Both the position numbers and the translations under genes were made by a program. A DNA stretch of 64,000 bases from Acanthopleura granulata (Eukaryota; Mollusca; Polyplacophora; Chitonida; Chitonidae): contig JABBOT010000012.1 in assembly GCA_016165875.1 (NCBI GenBank), forward strand, positions 5,735,534-5,799,533, read 5' to 3'. The notes beneath the pieces were generated by a model. The model had not been told where the DNA came from. It did not search any database and saw nothing but the letters and a program-made list of their open reading frames with translations. Numbering within the stretch: position 1 is the stretch's first letter; the number at the start of each line of letters is the position of its first letter. Below, piece after piece: positions 9,601-18,500 of the stretch.

Positions 9601-12422
9601 GGTTTCTGTATACATCGGGAACCAGGTAGACAGTGTGTAAATTTAGAAAGTTATGAGATGGCAAACGTACTCACAGAAAGAACTGAAACGTCACACTTTT
9701 CTCGTACTCTGTTGGAGGAACATAAATCGTGTTCGACCTTGATATGAACTGAATAATGTTTTGACCTGCTTTTTTCAGGTATCTATGTTTGTCACTCTTA
9801 GAGAACGTTTGGCGTACAAGACATCTTTGAATGAAGGCTCTGTGGGGGTAGCCATCTTGAACACTAATGACCTTATGTCAGAAATTATTTGTTCAAATTT
9901 AACACTGCTTGCGTGATTTAACCATTTTCCCCCATTCGCAATGAAAATATCTGACATGTATTTAAATTTCAAAGTAAGGCCGAGCCCACTTTTTGGAGGA
10001 TGATGGCCACTCAATACACGCAAGTCTAGATTGAGCCATTCTCGATTTAACCCGAAGACAGGCAGACCGGGTCAGGGTTGGGGAGAGACGACCAGTCTGT
10101 GAACAGCCGTCTGTGACAGAGCTTCAAAGCTGTGAAACCGTGGGATCTTCCACTGCAATTACAAATTTTTTGTGGCTATTGGAGGCTCTACATCAAGCTC
10201 CCATAACCAGAAGCCCCAAACCCACCCCCTCACCCCCAAATTAGTTCAACTCCTCTGCACGTGTGCCTCTTGATTACTATATGAATACATATGAAGACTT
10301 GGACAACCATGACCAAAATGAATACAAGATAAATTGCCAGGCTTGTCAGTCATATCGTAATACTGCAACCAGATCTACGTTTCCCCGCGATCACTACCAC
10401 CCCGTAGGATTACTTGCCACAACCACGCCAGGTTTGTCAGATTTCGCTCGACATTTTCTTTCGTTAAATTCATGAAAAACAAAACAGAACCCCAGCGTGA
10501 AAATGGCCTGTCTTTAAAGTAAAAGACAGCTCATGACTGAGGTCATGTTCCTTAAAAGATTATAAAATTCTTTCTTGAATGTAAAAACCTGTTTGAATTA
10601 TATGAATTCTTTGCTGAATTCTCTTAGTTTGAAGTGAGGAGTATTGTGCTGCTGACTGGGGGTGCCTATGCTTTTAAGCTTATCAGGAACTGACCAATCA
10701 GTGAGCTAGGAGATATCAGCTATTTATAAGCTGTGACGTAAATGTTCTGAGTTGTCTGTTAATGCAACATGTAAAAACATTGGGTCAGCACAGTGTTTCA
10801 ATGCTAAATGTTTTAATTATAGCAAGTACATAGGTGAACAACACTGCAAAGTACTTCATTGCATTGTGGCGGAAGTAAGTTTCTTGATCATTTCAAGTTA
10901 TAAATTGGCATATATACTTAAGTTACAAAGACAATCCTAGCAGTTTACTCCAGCCTCAGGTGACCAGAGTATTCCGTGCTTCGAACAATTACGTCACAGC
11001 CAAGACAGAATGGTGGCGTTTCATGCTTGAGGACGGAGCGCGGTCAAATGTCAGTTTCCTCTGTCGTAGTAGACGTTAGAAAAAATACTTTACCGAAATG
11101 AACATAATGCTGTACATCCTTTTAGCCAAGTTAACTCAGAACATGTGCTGTCTTTCACTTTATGAAGCATACCGTTCACAATGACATAGAATGTAAGTGT
11201 ATATAAATAGGCTTCAGTCAGTTCATGTCTGGGTTGTCTACCCCTTGCGGAGCCGACCGGCGACCACACCGTCAACGGCCCTGACTTACCCTTGCATAGC
11301 TGGAAGCTGATCACTATTTTCTCTATCTCTACCGCCAAATCAATTCAGCTAAACTAGGGCTACAATTTATCGGCTGAACATTACATCATTTACGGTATGC
11401 GGTAACTAAATGCCATGTACAACTGCTATCTACTTCATCTTTTACAATGAATATTGACTAAAAACATATGCTGTAATAAAGTACCTTTAACAAAACTTAT
11501 ACTCTAAGTAAACACTATAAGGTAATATGAGAAAAGATATCAATAACTAATTTACAAAGTTTTTGAAAGTTGGCCAAGGTTTTATCGCACTAATAAGTAG
11601 GCACATTGGAGGAAATCTGTACATGTTGCCTTCAATAGTTACCTCCCATGATGACGGATCAGCTGGTAAAGGAGGAACATCGTTGTCTCGCAATGTCCAG
11701 TAAAATGAGGCGATTTCAATGGTGGACTGAGCATTTCTAAGTAGAGTGGACAGCCCTGTGTATGTGGACATGTGGGATGGGGTTCCTGAAGGGTACGTCA
11801 GATTCTGGGGGATACTCTCTACGACTGTAAACCTGCAAAAAAAAAAAAAAAAATAGTAATAAATTTTGGATCAGCACACCTCAACAACAAGCCCAGCTGT
11901 GCTATCATCAGGAACTTTGCAAAGTTGTGAAAATAATATTTTCCTGACTTGTTTAACATTTGTGATTTTACTTTTTTTGGTAAACTGCAACTTCCAATGA
12001 TTTCTAGTTCACTAAATTATAAAGTAAAGAAATAATAATATTGTTTTAAGTAAACTTTTTCACTCATACAGGCCTAAATGGTTCTAAAATGTTCATCTAC
12101 TCACACTATCAATTGAATTTAACAGTCTATCTTAAACATACCGACACTGAGGATCAGCATGACACAAGCTATAGCTGGCTGCAATTTTCGCTCTTCTAGC
12201 TGAACTGTTGCGAAGGATGAAGATGCTGGTGATGATCGGCATGGCAATGAGGATGATGAAAATGGTTACGAAGAAGATGACATGGATTGGTCGCCGGATG
12301 AAGGATTTCTCTCCTGGATCCTCAGTGCTGGTTTTGTTTGTGTCATTGACAGTCTGAATGTAAAAGTCTGTGCTGTCATCATCTCGAATGCTGATGCCGG
12401 TAATACTGGAATTCTCAGACTT
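510..12422 (-). CDS. PLD3: PLD3/PLD4-family phospholipase D-like protein, eight exons, both ends incomplete
   Basis: In vertebrates this family comprises type II membrane proteins of the ER and endolysosome that act as 5' exonucleases on single-stranded nucleic acid. Eight exons (12142-12422, 11643-11832, 7429-7552, 6556-6689, 4053-4250, 3128-3270, 2591-2753, 510-612) join in phase to at least 445 residues, compared with about 490 in human PLD3. In order they give a cytoplasmic stub, one membrane segment, the VESIP and IASFYWTL blocks, a first HKD motif (HTKMWLID followed by [12 protein letters not shown]), [25 protein letters not shown], and a second HKD motif (HNKYMVTE, with the Glu variant typical of PLD3/4). 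No ATG precedes residue 1 in frame, so a 5' coding exon lies above 12422. The GTSNWSG-type C-terminal exon lies beyond the left edge. Family identity is secure; PLD3 versus PLD4 is not resolved in invertebrates. Confidence 0.93.
905..2640 (-). repeat. About 85-98 bp tandem array grown from the 3' end and donor of PLD3 exon g
   Basis: About 20 units run from inside exon g (2640) across its donor and down the intron. On the gene strand each unit carries a copy of the exon end (GGGCTCCATAGAAGTG), the donor GTGAGTCAAG, and about 30 bases of intron. Most units are 85 bp; some are near 97 bp. A higher-order block is visible: roughly 1206-1640 recurs at 2157-2590, offset 951 bp. The exonic part is degenerate in the copies (stops such as the TAG in ATCACCTAG), but GTGAGT is kept in most. 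Confidence 0.92.
2591..2753 (-). CDS. PLD3: PLD3 exon g: [12 protein letters not shown] block
   Basis: The acceptor is TTTTGCAG|G and the donor GAAGTG|GTGAGTC; the exon runs from phase 2 to phase 0 (163 bp). It encodes [16 protein letters not shown] and ends with [18 protein letters not shown], which aligns with the FLLSLAAL...DIQV segment before the second HKD motif. Its last 50 or so bases and the donor seed the roughly 85-bp array in the next intron (905-2590). Confidence 0.93.
3128..3270 (-). CDS. PLD3: PLD3 exon f: FVAVMDYLP block
   Basis: The acceptor is TTGTTCACAG|AGT and the donor GACAA|GTGAGTA; the exon is 143 bp and leaves in phase 2. The peptide contains [12 protein letters not shown] and [13 protein letters not shown], matching the CPSGRT...YVAVMNYLP stretch of PLD3. 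There is no repeat array at this donor, which makes it a useful internal control for the arrays at neighbouring exons. Confidence 0.93.
3655..3800 (-). mobile_element. SINE fragment (3' body), diverged
   Basis: The stretch reads TTTGATTGGTGT, then AAGAATATTTCACTAT, CAGCATTATGGTGGGAGGAAA and GGGGAAACCCATG, matching the body of the SINE found repeatedly in this window, here inverted. The tRNA-like head is missing. It sits in the intron between PLD3 exons e and f. Confidence 0.75.
4053..4250 (-). CDS. PLD3: PLD3 exon e: VKELG / NCSC block
   Basis: The acceptor is TACTCTTCAG|GTG and the donor TCT|GTGAGT; the exon is exactly 66 codons in phase 0. It starts [13 protein letters not shown] and continues [11 protein letters not shown] and QPASTYLS, collinear with vertebrate PLD3 directly after LTQ. 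This fixes the preceding splice junction at LTQ|VKEL. Confidence 0.95.
4690..6604 (-). repeat. 60-bp tandem array grown from the 3' end and donor of PLD3 exon d
   Basis: About 30 units of 60 bp occupy some 80% of the intron between exons d and e. On the gene strand each unit is 48 bases copying the exon end ([16 protein letters not shown] in the best copies) plus 12 bases starting with the donor GTATGGAGTCA. The unit length is a multiple of three and reads open in the exon frame as VWSH between copies. The unit next to the exon carries a small deletion (near 6515) that breaks this frame. Units at the far end (4690-5050) are the most diverged. Confidence 0.95.
6556..6689 (-). CDS. PLD3: PLD3 exon d: first HKD catalytic motif
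   Basis: The acceptor is TTTCTTTCAG|CG and the donor ACTCAG|GTATGG; the exon is 134 bp and leaves in phase 0. It encodes [13 protein letters not shown], then the first active-site motif HTKMWLID, and ends [16 protein letters not shown]. The last 48 bases and the donor are the seed of the 60-bp tandem array that fills the following intron down to about 4690. The exon copy is distinguished by upstream coding sequence absent from every array unit. Confidence 0.95.
7429..7552 (-). CDS. PLD3: PLD3 exon c
   Basis: The acceptor is ATCTTTGAAG|GG and the donor GAGG|GTAAGT; the exon is 124 bp and runs from phase 0 to phase 1. It encodes [14 protein letters not shown] and [11 protein letters not shown], aligning with the VNVRIAVSKP segment of vertebrate PLD3 just before the first catalytic motif. 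The acceptor has only a modest pyrimidine tract. Confidence 0.88.
11643..11832 (-). CDS. PLD3: PLD3 exon b: VESIP / IASFYWTL block
   Basis: The acceptor is a poly-T tract ending TTTTGCAG and the donor is GAG|GTAACT. It enters in phase 2 and leaves in phase 0 (190 bp). The peptide starts [16 protein letters not shown] and includes [14 protein letters not shown], both diagnostic of the PLD3/4 luminal domain. LTYPSG and similar sites suggest N-glycosylation, as expected for a luminal protein. The following intron is about 4.1 kb. Confidence 0.92.
12142..12422 (-). CDS. PLD3: PLD3 exon a: N-terminal tail and transmembrane anchor
   Basis: The acceptor is TTTGTTTGCAG and the donor CG|GTATGT; the exon enters in phase 0 and leaves in phase 2. 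It encodes a hydrophilic stub rich in Ser, Thr and Asp, then FIRRP followed by about 24 hydrophobic residues ([20 protein letters not shown]), fitting a type II signal anchor. After this come luminal residues ending in a Cys-rich CHADPQC, which matches the Cys pair before VESIP in PLD3. The open frame runs upstream of the acceptor only to a TTG, not an ATG, so translation must begin in an exon further right, probably between 12.5 and 14 kb. Confidence 0.85.
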
Positions 12423-13149
12423 CTGCAAACAAAAATTTGAGAGGAGAATATATACATAGTCACACCAACAAAAATCTCTCAACGGATAAACAGTTTCCTT
12501 TTTTTTCCCCGCGATCAAAGAATTTGATTAATGTCTACCTGATCCAGGATGCATGATGTAAAACGATGCACTAAAGATCCTTTTTCCATTCGTCTGTTAC
12601 ATGTTCGTTTAGCGTATGTTAAACACAACATGCACTGTGCTATAGTGTCCTGATTAAGTGTACTGACAAACCAAGTACTATGCCTCATGGAATACCACAT
12701 TTACAGTAGTCTCAAAAATATAAACCAAAAACATTTATGTTGTTCAAGATACTATTTGGATTACTGAAAGTTAATAACAGTACTTAAGCCAACATGTATG
12801 CAGATTTGCAGGTTCATGTATATTGCCAGTTAAATGCTTTTAGCGGAATAACGTGGATGATAAGTCACGCTTGAGTGAAGACTGCCTCTGCTGTCTTACA
12901 TAGCCAAAGATGGGAACCTTATCTGCCTTCAAACTGCACCGCGAAGACATGAAACGTGAAAGAACTGCTAAATCTTACAAGTATGCAGCTTGTGTCCAAC
13001 AAAGGAAATTGAAAGAGAAAAATGAAACTTAAGTCCGTTTGGTCATTGAGGTAGATCAAACAACATTTTGGACAGCTCATGAATGAAAGCCTTACATCCA
13101 TTTTGATGACAACCTTCCCTTGCAAACAGATGATTTGCTTCGTGTAGCT

Positions 13150-13900
13150 TAACACTTTTGACTCACGTCACATTCCCGCCGTTGTTGTGAAGACACTGCC
13201 CTCATGTGACATCGATAAACCTGTCATCGTGACGTGAACACTCTCCAGTGTTCGGGAACCTCCGGCACACGGGGCCCACTCGTACTTTCCTCCAGGCCAC
13301 AGGCATTGGTAAAGTACACCATGCAGATAAATCTACGAGGTACTCAATAAAGCGTGTTCCGGTTGCAAAGTCTCAAAGTGTGGAGATCGGTGTCATAAAG
13401 ACGTTTGTCACGCATTTCTTGGCTTGAGTTTTCGGAGTCCGACTGAATTGTTGTAAGAGATTGGTTTGAAGAATCGATTGTTTTGAATGTTTGCATTTAT
13501 GGTAGGTTAGAAGGCATTGGTAGCAGTCTGCGACAAGACGAAATGAAACTGGATAAAGATACGTAACCACGACGCTGTGGTTATTTGTTTGCTGAATTTG
13601 GATTCGTTTCATTTTCAGATCCATTTGATTCTGACGGAATGACACGTGTAAACAAGCATGACGAGGTGGCTGGGACCTCAGCGCGCATTCCTGAAGTTGA
13701 GTGGAAAAAAGTTGTATTTTTCACCTCTGTTCTCGTGTGACATATGCAGTGTATGGATCCGCTGTGCGTGCGTCGTCTAGCTGAATAAATTGGGCAGTAG
13801 TAAGGATGAGGGTGATATAACGTGGTAGAGTGACGTCAATTCATTGGAAAATGGCCTTTTCTCAATGAACATCGGAAAAGTGGATCAGCGACGAACAATA
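13150..13900. promoter_or_regulatory. Candidate shared promoter region between PLD3 and CNST
   Basis: This GC-richer stretch lies between the two divergent genes. It contains a perfect palindromic CRE, TGACGTCA, at 13831-13838, with an inverted CCAAT box (ATTGG) at 13843-13847, and a CRE half-site variant in ATCGTGACGTGAAC near 13230. No TATA box is obvious. These motifs suit a housekeeping, possibly bidirectional promoter, but transcription start sites cannot be read from sequence alone. Confidence 0.4.
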
Positions 13901-14924
13901 GCTCAACCTATTCTTTACAAATTCCATAAACTGTGCCTTGTGGGTTCCATTTTTCAAGTATAGCTCTATTCACAATTAAGTTTTCATCTAGCCTCGATCT
14001 GAACTCTGAGGTATGCACACTTCCATAATTTAACAAGCGAAACGTTACAGCTTTATTGTTTTCTTTCCTTTTTTTTTTTGCATTGAACAGATGCAACGAC
14101 TAACCAAGTAAATTTCAGAATCACAAATTATGGCGATAATGTTAGCTTTCTGAATTAATATCTTCATGGCCTTTCGGTACCGGTAACTAATATACATTTG
14201 TCTTTATACGCTTAATAAATTTTATCTACTTTTGAATTAAGAAACCTTCTAGGTCCATCTAGGTGAAAAATGTTTAATTACCTGCATTTTATATCCGTTC
14301 AGATGACATGAACCACCAATCAGGTATATGCATGCATTCATTAACATGAGCTGTGGAATAGTTTTCTCATAGATAAATCACAAGGCAGTCTTCATCTGCT
14401 ACATGTAGGGCTATATTTAATGCACAGTCTTGTTTACAAACAATACCTTCTCCTGAGGTCTTAATCTGCGAATGGTACTGGTGAATGCGGTTAATAATGG
14501 TTGCCTGTAAGGACAGTTGCTCTTGATTACTTGTTTCCTGTGCCAGCCTGCACCGGATTGCCCCTGATCCACCCTTGCACTGGTACTCATTATTTCATTT
14601 CTTAGCAGAAACTGGTGCCAAAGATGAGATTATCATAAAATTTAGCCAAAATATTATGACAGAGATCAAGAGTCATGGGTCTATGAGGCTGTCCATTTTC
14701 ACCATCCAAGGTCCTCATTTTCTCAAAAGTTGGAACAAAAGTCTTGTTAATGTGTAATAATGACTGGCAGACTAACTGTACAGCCATTCTTACTGCTATC
14801 CTATTATAAATCCAGGCTTTAAAAGACAAGCTAGTTTTTATTGACAGATAGTTCACAGATTATCATTGATAACATAATTAGCCAAAGATACCTGTACCGT
14901 ATGTAATGTGCCTGGTATTTAAGC

Positions 14925-15180
14925 CACAGAGGGGTTAGCGAACTAGTTTGGCACGATGTCCCAAAAGCCTCTTGCCCATGCGGCTGTTGTGAGTTTAAAT
15001 CCACCTTATGCTGGTTTCCTCTCATATTATATATTGGATTGTGATGTCGGCAAGCTGCATATTGTCTTGGGTTTCCCCATGCTCTCCCCAGTTTCCTCCC
15101 ACCATAATGCTGACCAATGTTGTATAAGTGAAATATTCTTGAATACAACATAAAACACAAATCAAACAAAAAATGAATAA
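14925..15180 (+). mobile_element. tRNA-headed SINE, near full length
   Basis: The head GGGGTTAGCGAACTAG resembles a tRNA A box, and GGCTGTTGTGAGTTTAAATCC resembles a B box. The body (GGTTTCCTCTC, GGGTTTCCCC, CTCCCACCATAATGCTG, GTATAAGTGAAATATTCTTGA) and the tail TCAAACAAAAAATGAATAAA match the other copies here. It is inserted upstream of the first CNST coding exon. Confidence 0.8.
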
Positions 15181-15355
15181 AGAGACTTTTTAAAGAGTGT
15201 GAATTAAGTGGTTAAACTGACATGCGTGGAAAATACCTGTAGGAATAGGTGATGACAATACGTACTGGTAATAAATGTCTCAATGAAAAGATTTTGAGGT
15301 GCTAATAATGACCAAATCAAACTTATTGTATTTTGATTCCTGTGGTGTTTTACAG

Positions 15356-15561
15356 GTGTTTGAACATATGTGGCATGTGATACAGTCCAGTCATGAAAGG
15401 TGCAGGAGCAGATATTGAGGACAGAGGAAGTCGAGCAGGGAACAGTGTTGAGAAGGACACCCAGCTGCTCAGTACAGACTCTGGTGCAGTCAAAGAGCCT
15501 ACTGCCAATGGCCATGCTGAATGTGAAACCAGCAAGCTGAGACCATCTCCCACAGAATCAG
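15356..15561 (+). CDS. CNST: CNST exon 1 (first coding exon)
   Basis: The acceptor is GTGGTGTTTTACAG, followed by a 37-base leader and ATG at 15393. It encodes MKGAGADIEDRGSRAG and a Ser/Glu-rich, probably disordered tail ending SPTES. I chose the donor TCAG|GTGTAT because it leaves in phase 1, as exon 2 requires (Gly or Glu codon completed by AG). Reading past it meets a stop at 15627. Just after the donor a 26-bp segment (TCTAACCATGTTAAGAACAG core) is duplicated. An upstream noncoding exon is implied by the acceptor. Confidence 0.7.
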
Positions 15562-18500
15562 GTGTATCTGAGTCTAACCATGTTAAGAACAGACCATGTC
15601 TAACCATGTTAAGAACAAACCACATTTAAACAAAGCACACACCATCTGAAAGGCCATTTGGAACAAATGAACCTTCATTATTTTTAGTAGTTCTCTCCAA
15701 GTGATTAAAATGGAGATAAAGACTGAAGACTGATTCTTTTTTACCGCTAAGTATCGTCTGATGGCTATATGTTTATGTTCTGCATGAATGTGTGTCTGGG
15801 GGTCATAGAAATCATTTTTCTACCAAGCAACCATTACTCTCAGGAGGAAATTGAGTTTTTCTCTCAATCGAAATTGAATATTTTTTTCTTTCGACCGACC
15901 TTTTATTGTACCGAAATTGAATATTATTGTACTTAAACATTCCTCGTTAACTGAAGTAATTATAAGTGCCTTTATATGAAGTCAAGCTGGTCTTCGAACT
16001 GTATGATATTACTAATTGATAACAGGAGCAAATTGCAGTTGCGGTTATTTCAAGCTTCCACACACCATCAGTGTTGAGGTCTGTGAAGACCTGCCCAGAA
16101 CCTTACAACCAAGATAATCTGGACCCAAACTTTATGGAGTTGGTGTTGACATCACTTTTAACAATACCTCAGTCTTGAGTCATGATAGAGTGTTGGTGCC
16201 ATAATGGATTAAGGAAATTGTAGTGGTAATTCTGTCAGAGAAAAGGCATATGAAAAACAACGAACTTGAAGGGTTGGGTGGAAAACCTCAAAAACGCAAC
16301 AACATACAAAGAAAAACAGTTGAGACAGGGTATAGAAAGTGAACAATCATGAAACATCTTACATAAAAATAATAATGGATGTAGATGAATTCTGACATTG
16401 TTGATAATGGTTGATGTAAAGGAACTTGAAACCCTTTTTAACAAGTTACAGGACACAAAATTTGAAAAAAAAAAAAAAAGACCAATGTGGGTAAATCAGA
16501 AAATACAGAGACTCTTTAGCCCGGATGATGGAATTGTATTTTATAATTACTTGTATCTTAAAATAGACAAGCTACAGATTTAGAGGTATCAGATTTAGAG
16601 AGATTTTCACTTGTTCTATGACCATTACCACAGCTTCAAGTCCTGTGTGGTTCACAATCTTATGGCCATGAACAAAAGAAACCAGGCATTTAAAAGGAAT
16701 GGAGCTGGCGAAAAAATGTTTGCATGTGTAAATGGCGCATTCATGTGAGTGGCGCATTCATGTAAGTGGCGCACCCATAACTAATGAGATAAATTCCAGA
16801 AAAAGTCCTTGTACCCATAAGTTTTTCTGAGTGCGACGCCCTTGCGGACACCCTGTGAGCCAACAGCATCTTTTGGGGTTGACATCATTTATTCGAATCA
16901 GATATAGCGACAGCGAATGCCATCACAGTGTGACAGTGAAGATAGTAGCGAAGAGTGAAACAGTGACAAGTGACAAGTGAATGTTACTGGTCCGTTATTT
17001 CTTCATGGGATCGACATGAGGTCTGGCATAGTCTGACAGATATGATACGATTCACGATACAGAAGCCACGATACGATACTTTCATGATACAGTAATATTT
17101 ATTTATTTAATCCATGTTTTACACCATACTAGAGAATATGTCACTTATACCCTGAAGGCCAGCATTATAGTGGGTTGAAATCACCTTAAGTGTCTTACCT
17201 GACCATGGTAACATGATACATGTACATGAAGTATATGATGGAAATAATTTCATAATTATAAGAAGTAGTTTTAGAGAAAAACAAACTTTGGTGTGTGGTT
17301 GCTGTGTCCGTGTTTCAAAAGAAAGTCATTTAGGCCCTATATTAAAAGATCCCATCGCTACTAGGCCAGATGAAGTGACAGATGTGTTGACATGTTTTTG
17401 TGCTTCCTGTGTATTTAATAACGGTTTTGCAAGCCCGAAACACAGTTGTCACGTCATCGCCATCAGGGAATGCAAAATAATAGTTGGTGTGACGTGATGT
17501 TTTTATGCATTTGCAACAATGTTTATTGATAGGAAATAAAACTATTATATTGACTGTGTTTTGATACGTGTTTTGCGTATCTTGCACAGGGGTTTGTCAA
17601 GCCAGTTTCTTTATATAAGCTCAATTTGAACAAATCAGAAAGCTCAATATTTTTCATCACCAATGTGTGTAAAATGTATCTAAAACTCATTTATTTTATC
17701 AAAAATCCATACAAAGTTTTTCTAAAACTCAGTTTTCTGATATTGGTTAGAAAAACCCCTGTGTGCATCAAATCACAACATATCGATATGGTCACTGTTA
17801 ACGGTGACGCTTGTGTGACTGCACAGTCCATTGTTTGTTGAAGATGCTTGACTTCCACCAATATGGCGCACATCTGTGTGTCATTTAATTGCCAGTTTAA
17901 ACCCGAGAATAAAACTGACTGGCATTGAATCAAAGTAAATGAGTAAATGACCACAGAAAAAAATAACAGTAATGAACTGTTTATTTGTCATATCCTTAAC
18001 CATCAGTGGAGTTATATGTATTGGTAGTGTCTTAATGTAGTACAGATAATACACCATAAACATGATCCAGGGACTGCATTATAACAAATATAATAACTTC
18101 TTCATGATTTTCAGAGAAAATTGATGATGATGAAGAAATTGCGAGCGGAGGCGACGCCTCGCCTATGGGTGGAGATGACGGCGACTCGCCTATGGGTGGA
18201 GATGACCGCAACAAGCTGTTTCAGAGAGGGCTGTTACATGAAGGGAATGACGAGTCTGATGCCGCTCTGAAGTGTTATCTGGGCTGCCTGTCAGGATTGA
18301 CCCAGACTACTACATTCCCTCTCTTACCTCAGTGTCTGCGCCATGTGAGTTACATGAAACCGTCTTTAAAAAACATTTTTTTCTTAGGGCATAACGTAAC
18401 CCTTTCAGAAAAATTAAGGTATAACAGTAGGGAACATTTTTTTTTTATTAAAAAAGGTAGTGATTTTACAGTAACTAATGTGAAGAGAATAATATTTAAA

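Noticed and set aside
9775..10023. Minus-strand frame with AAGATGGCTACC initiation-like context inside the PLD3 intron
   Set aside because: It has no plausible donor before its stop and no homology that I recognise; kept only as a possible alternative first exon with little support.
12423..12518. Upstream extension of PLD3 exon a as the true N terminus
   Set aside because: It begins with TTG, not ATG, and is preceded by a good acceptor, TTTGTTTGCAG, at the exon border.
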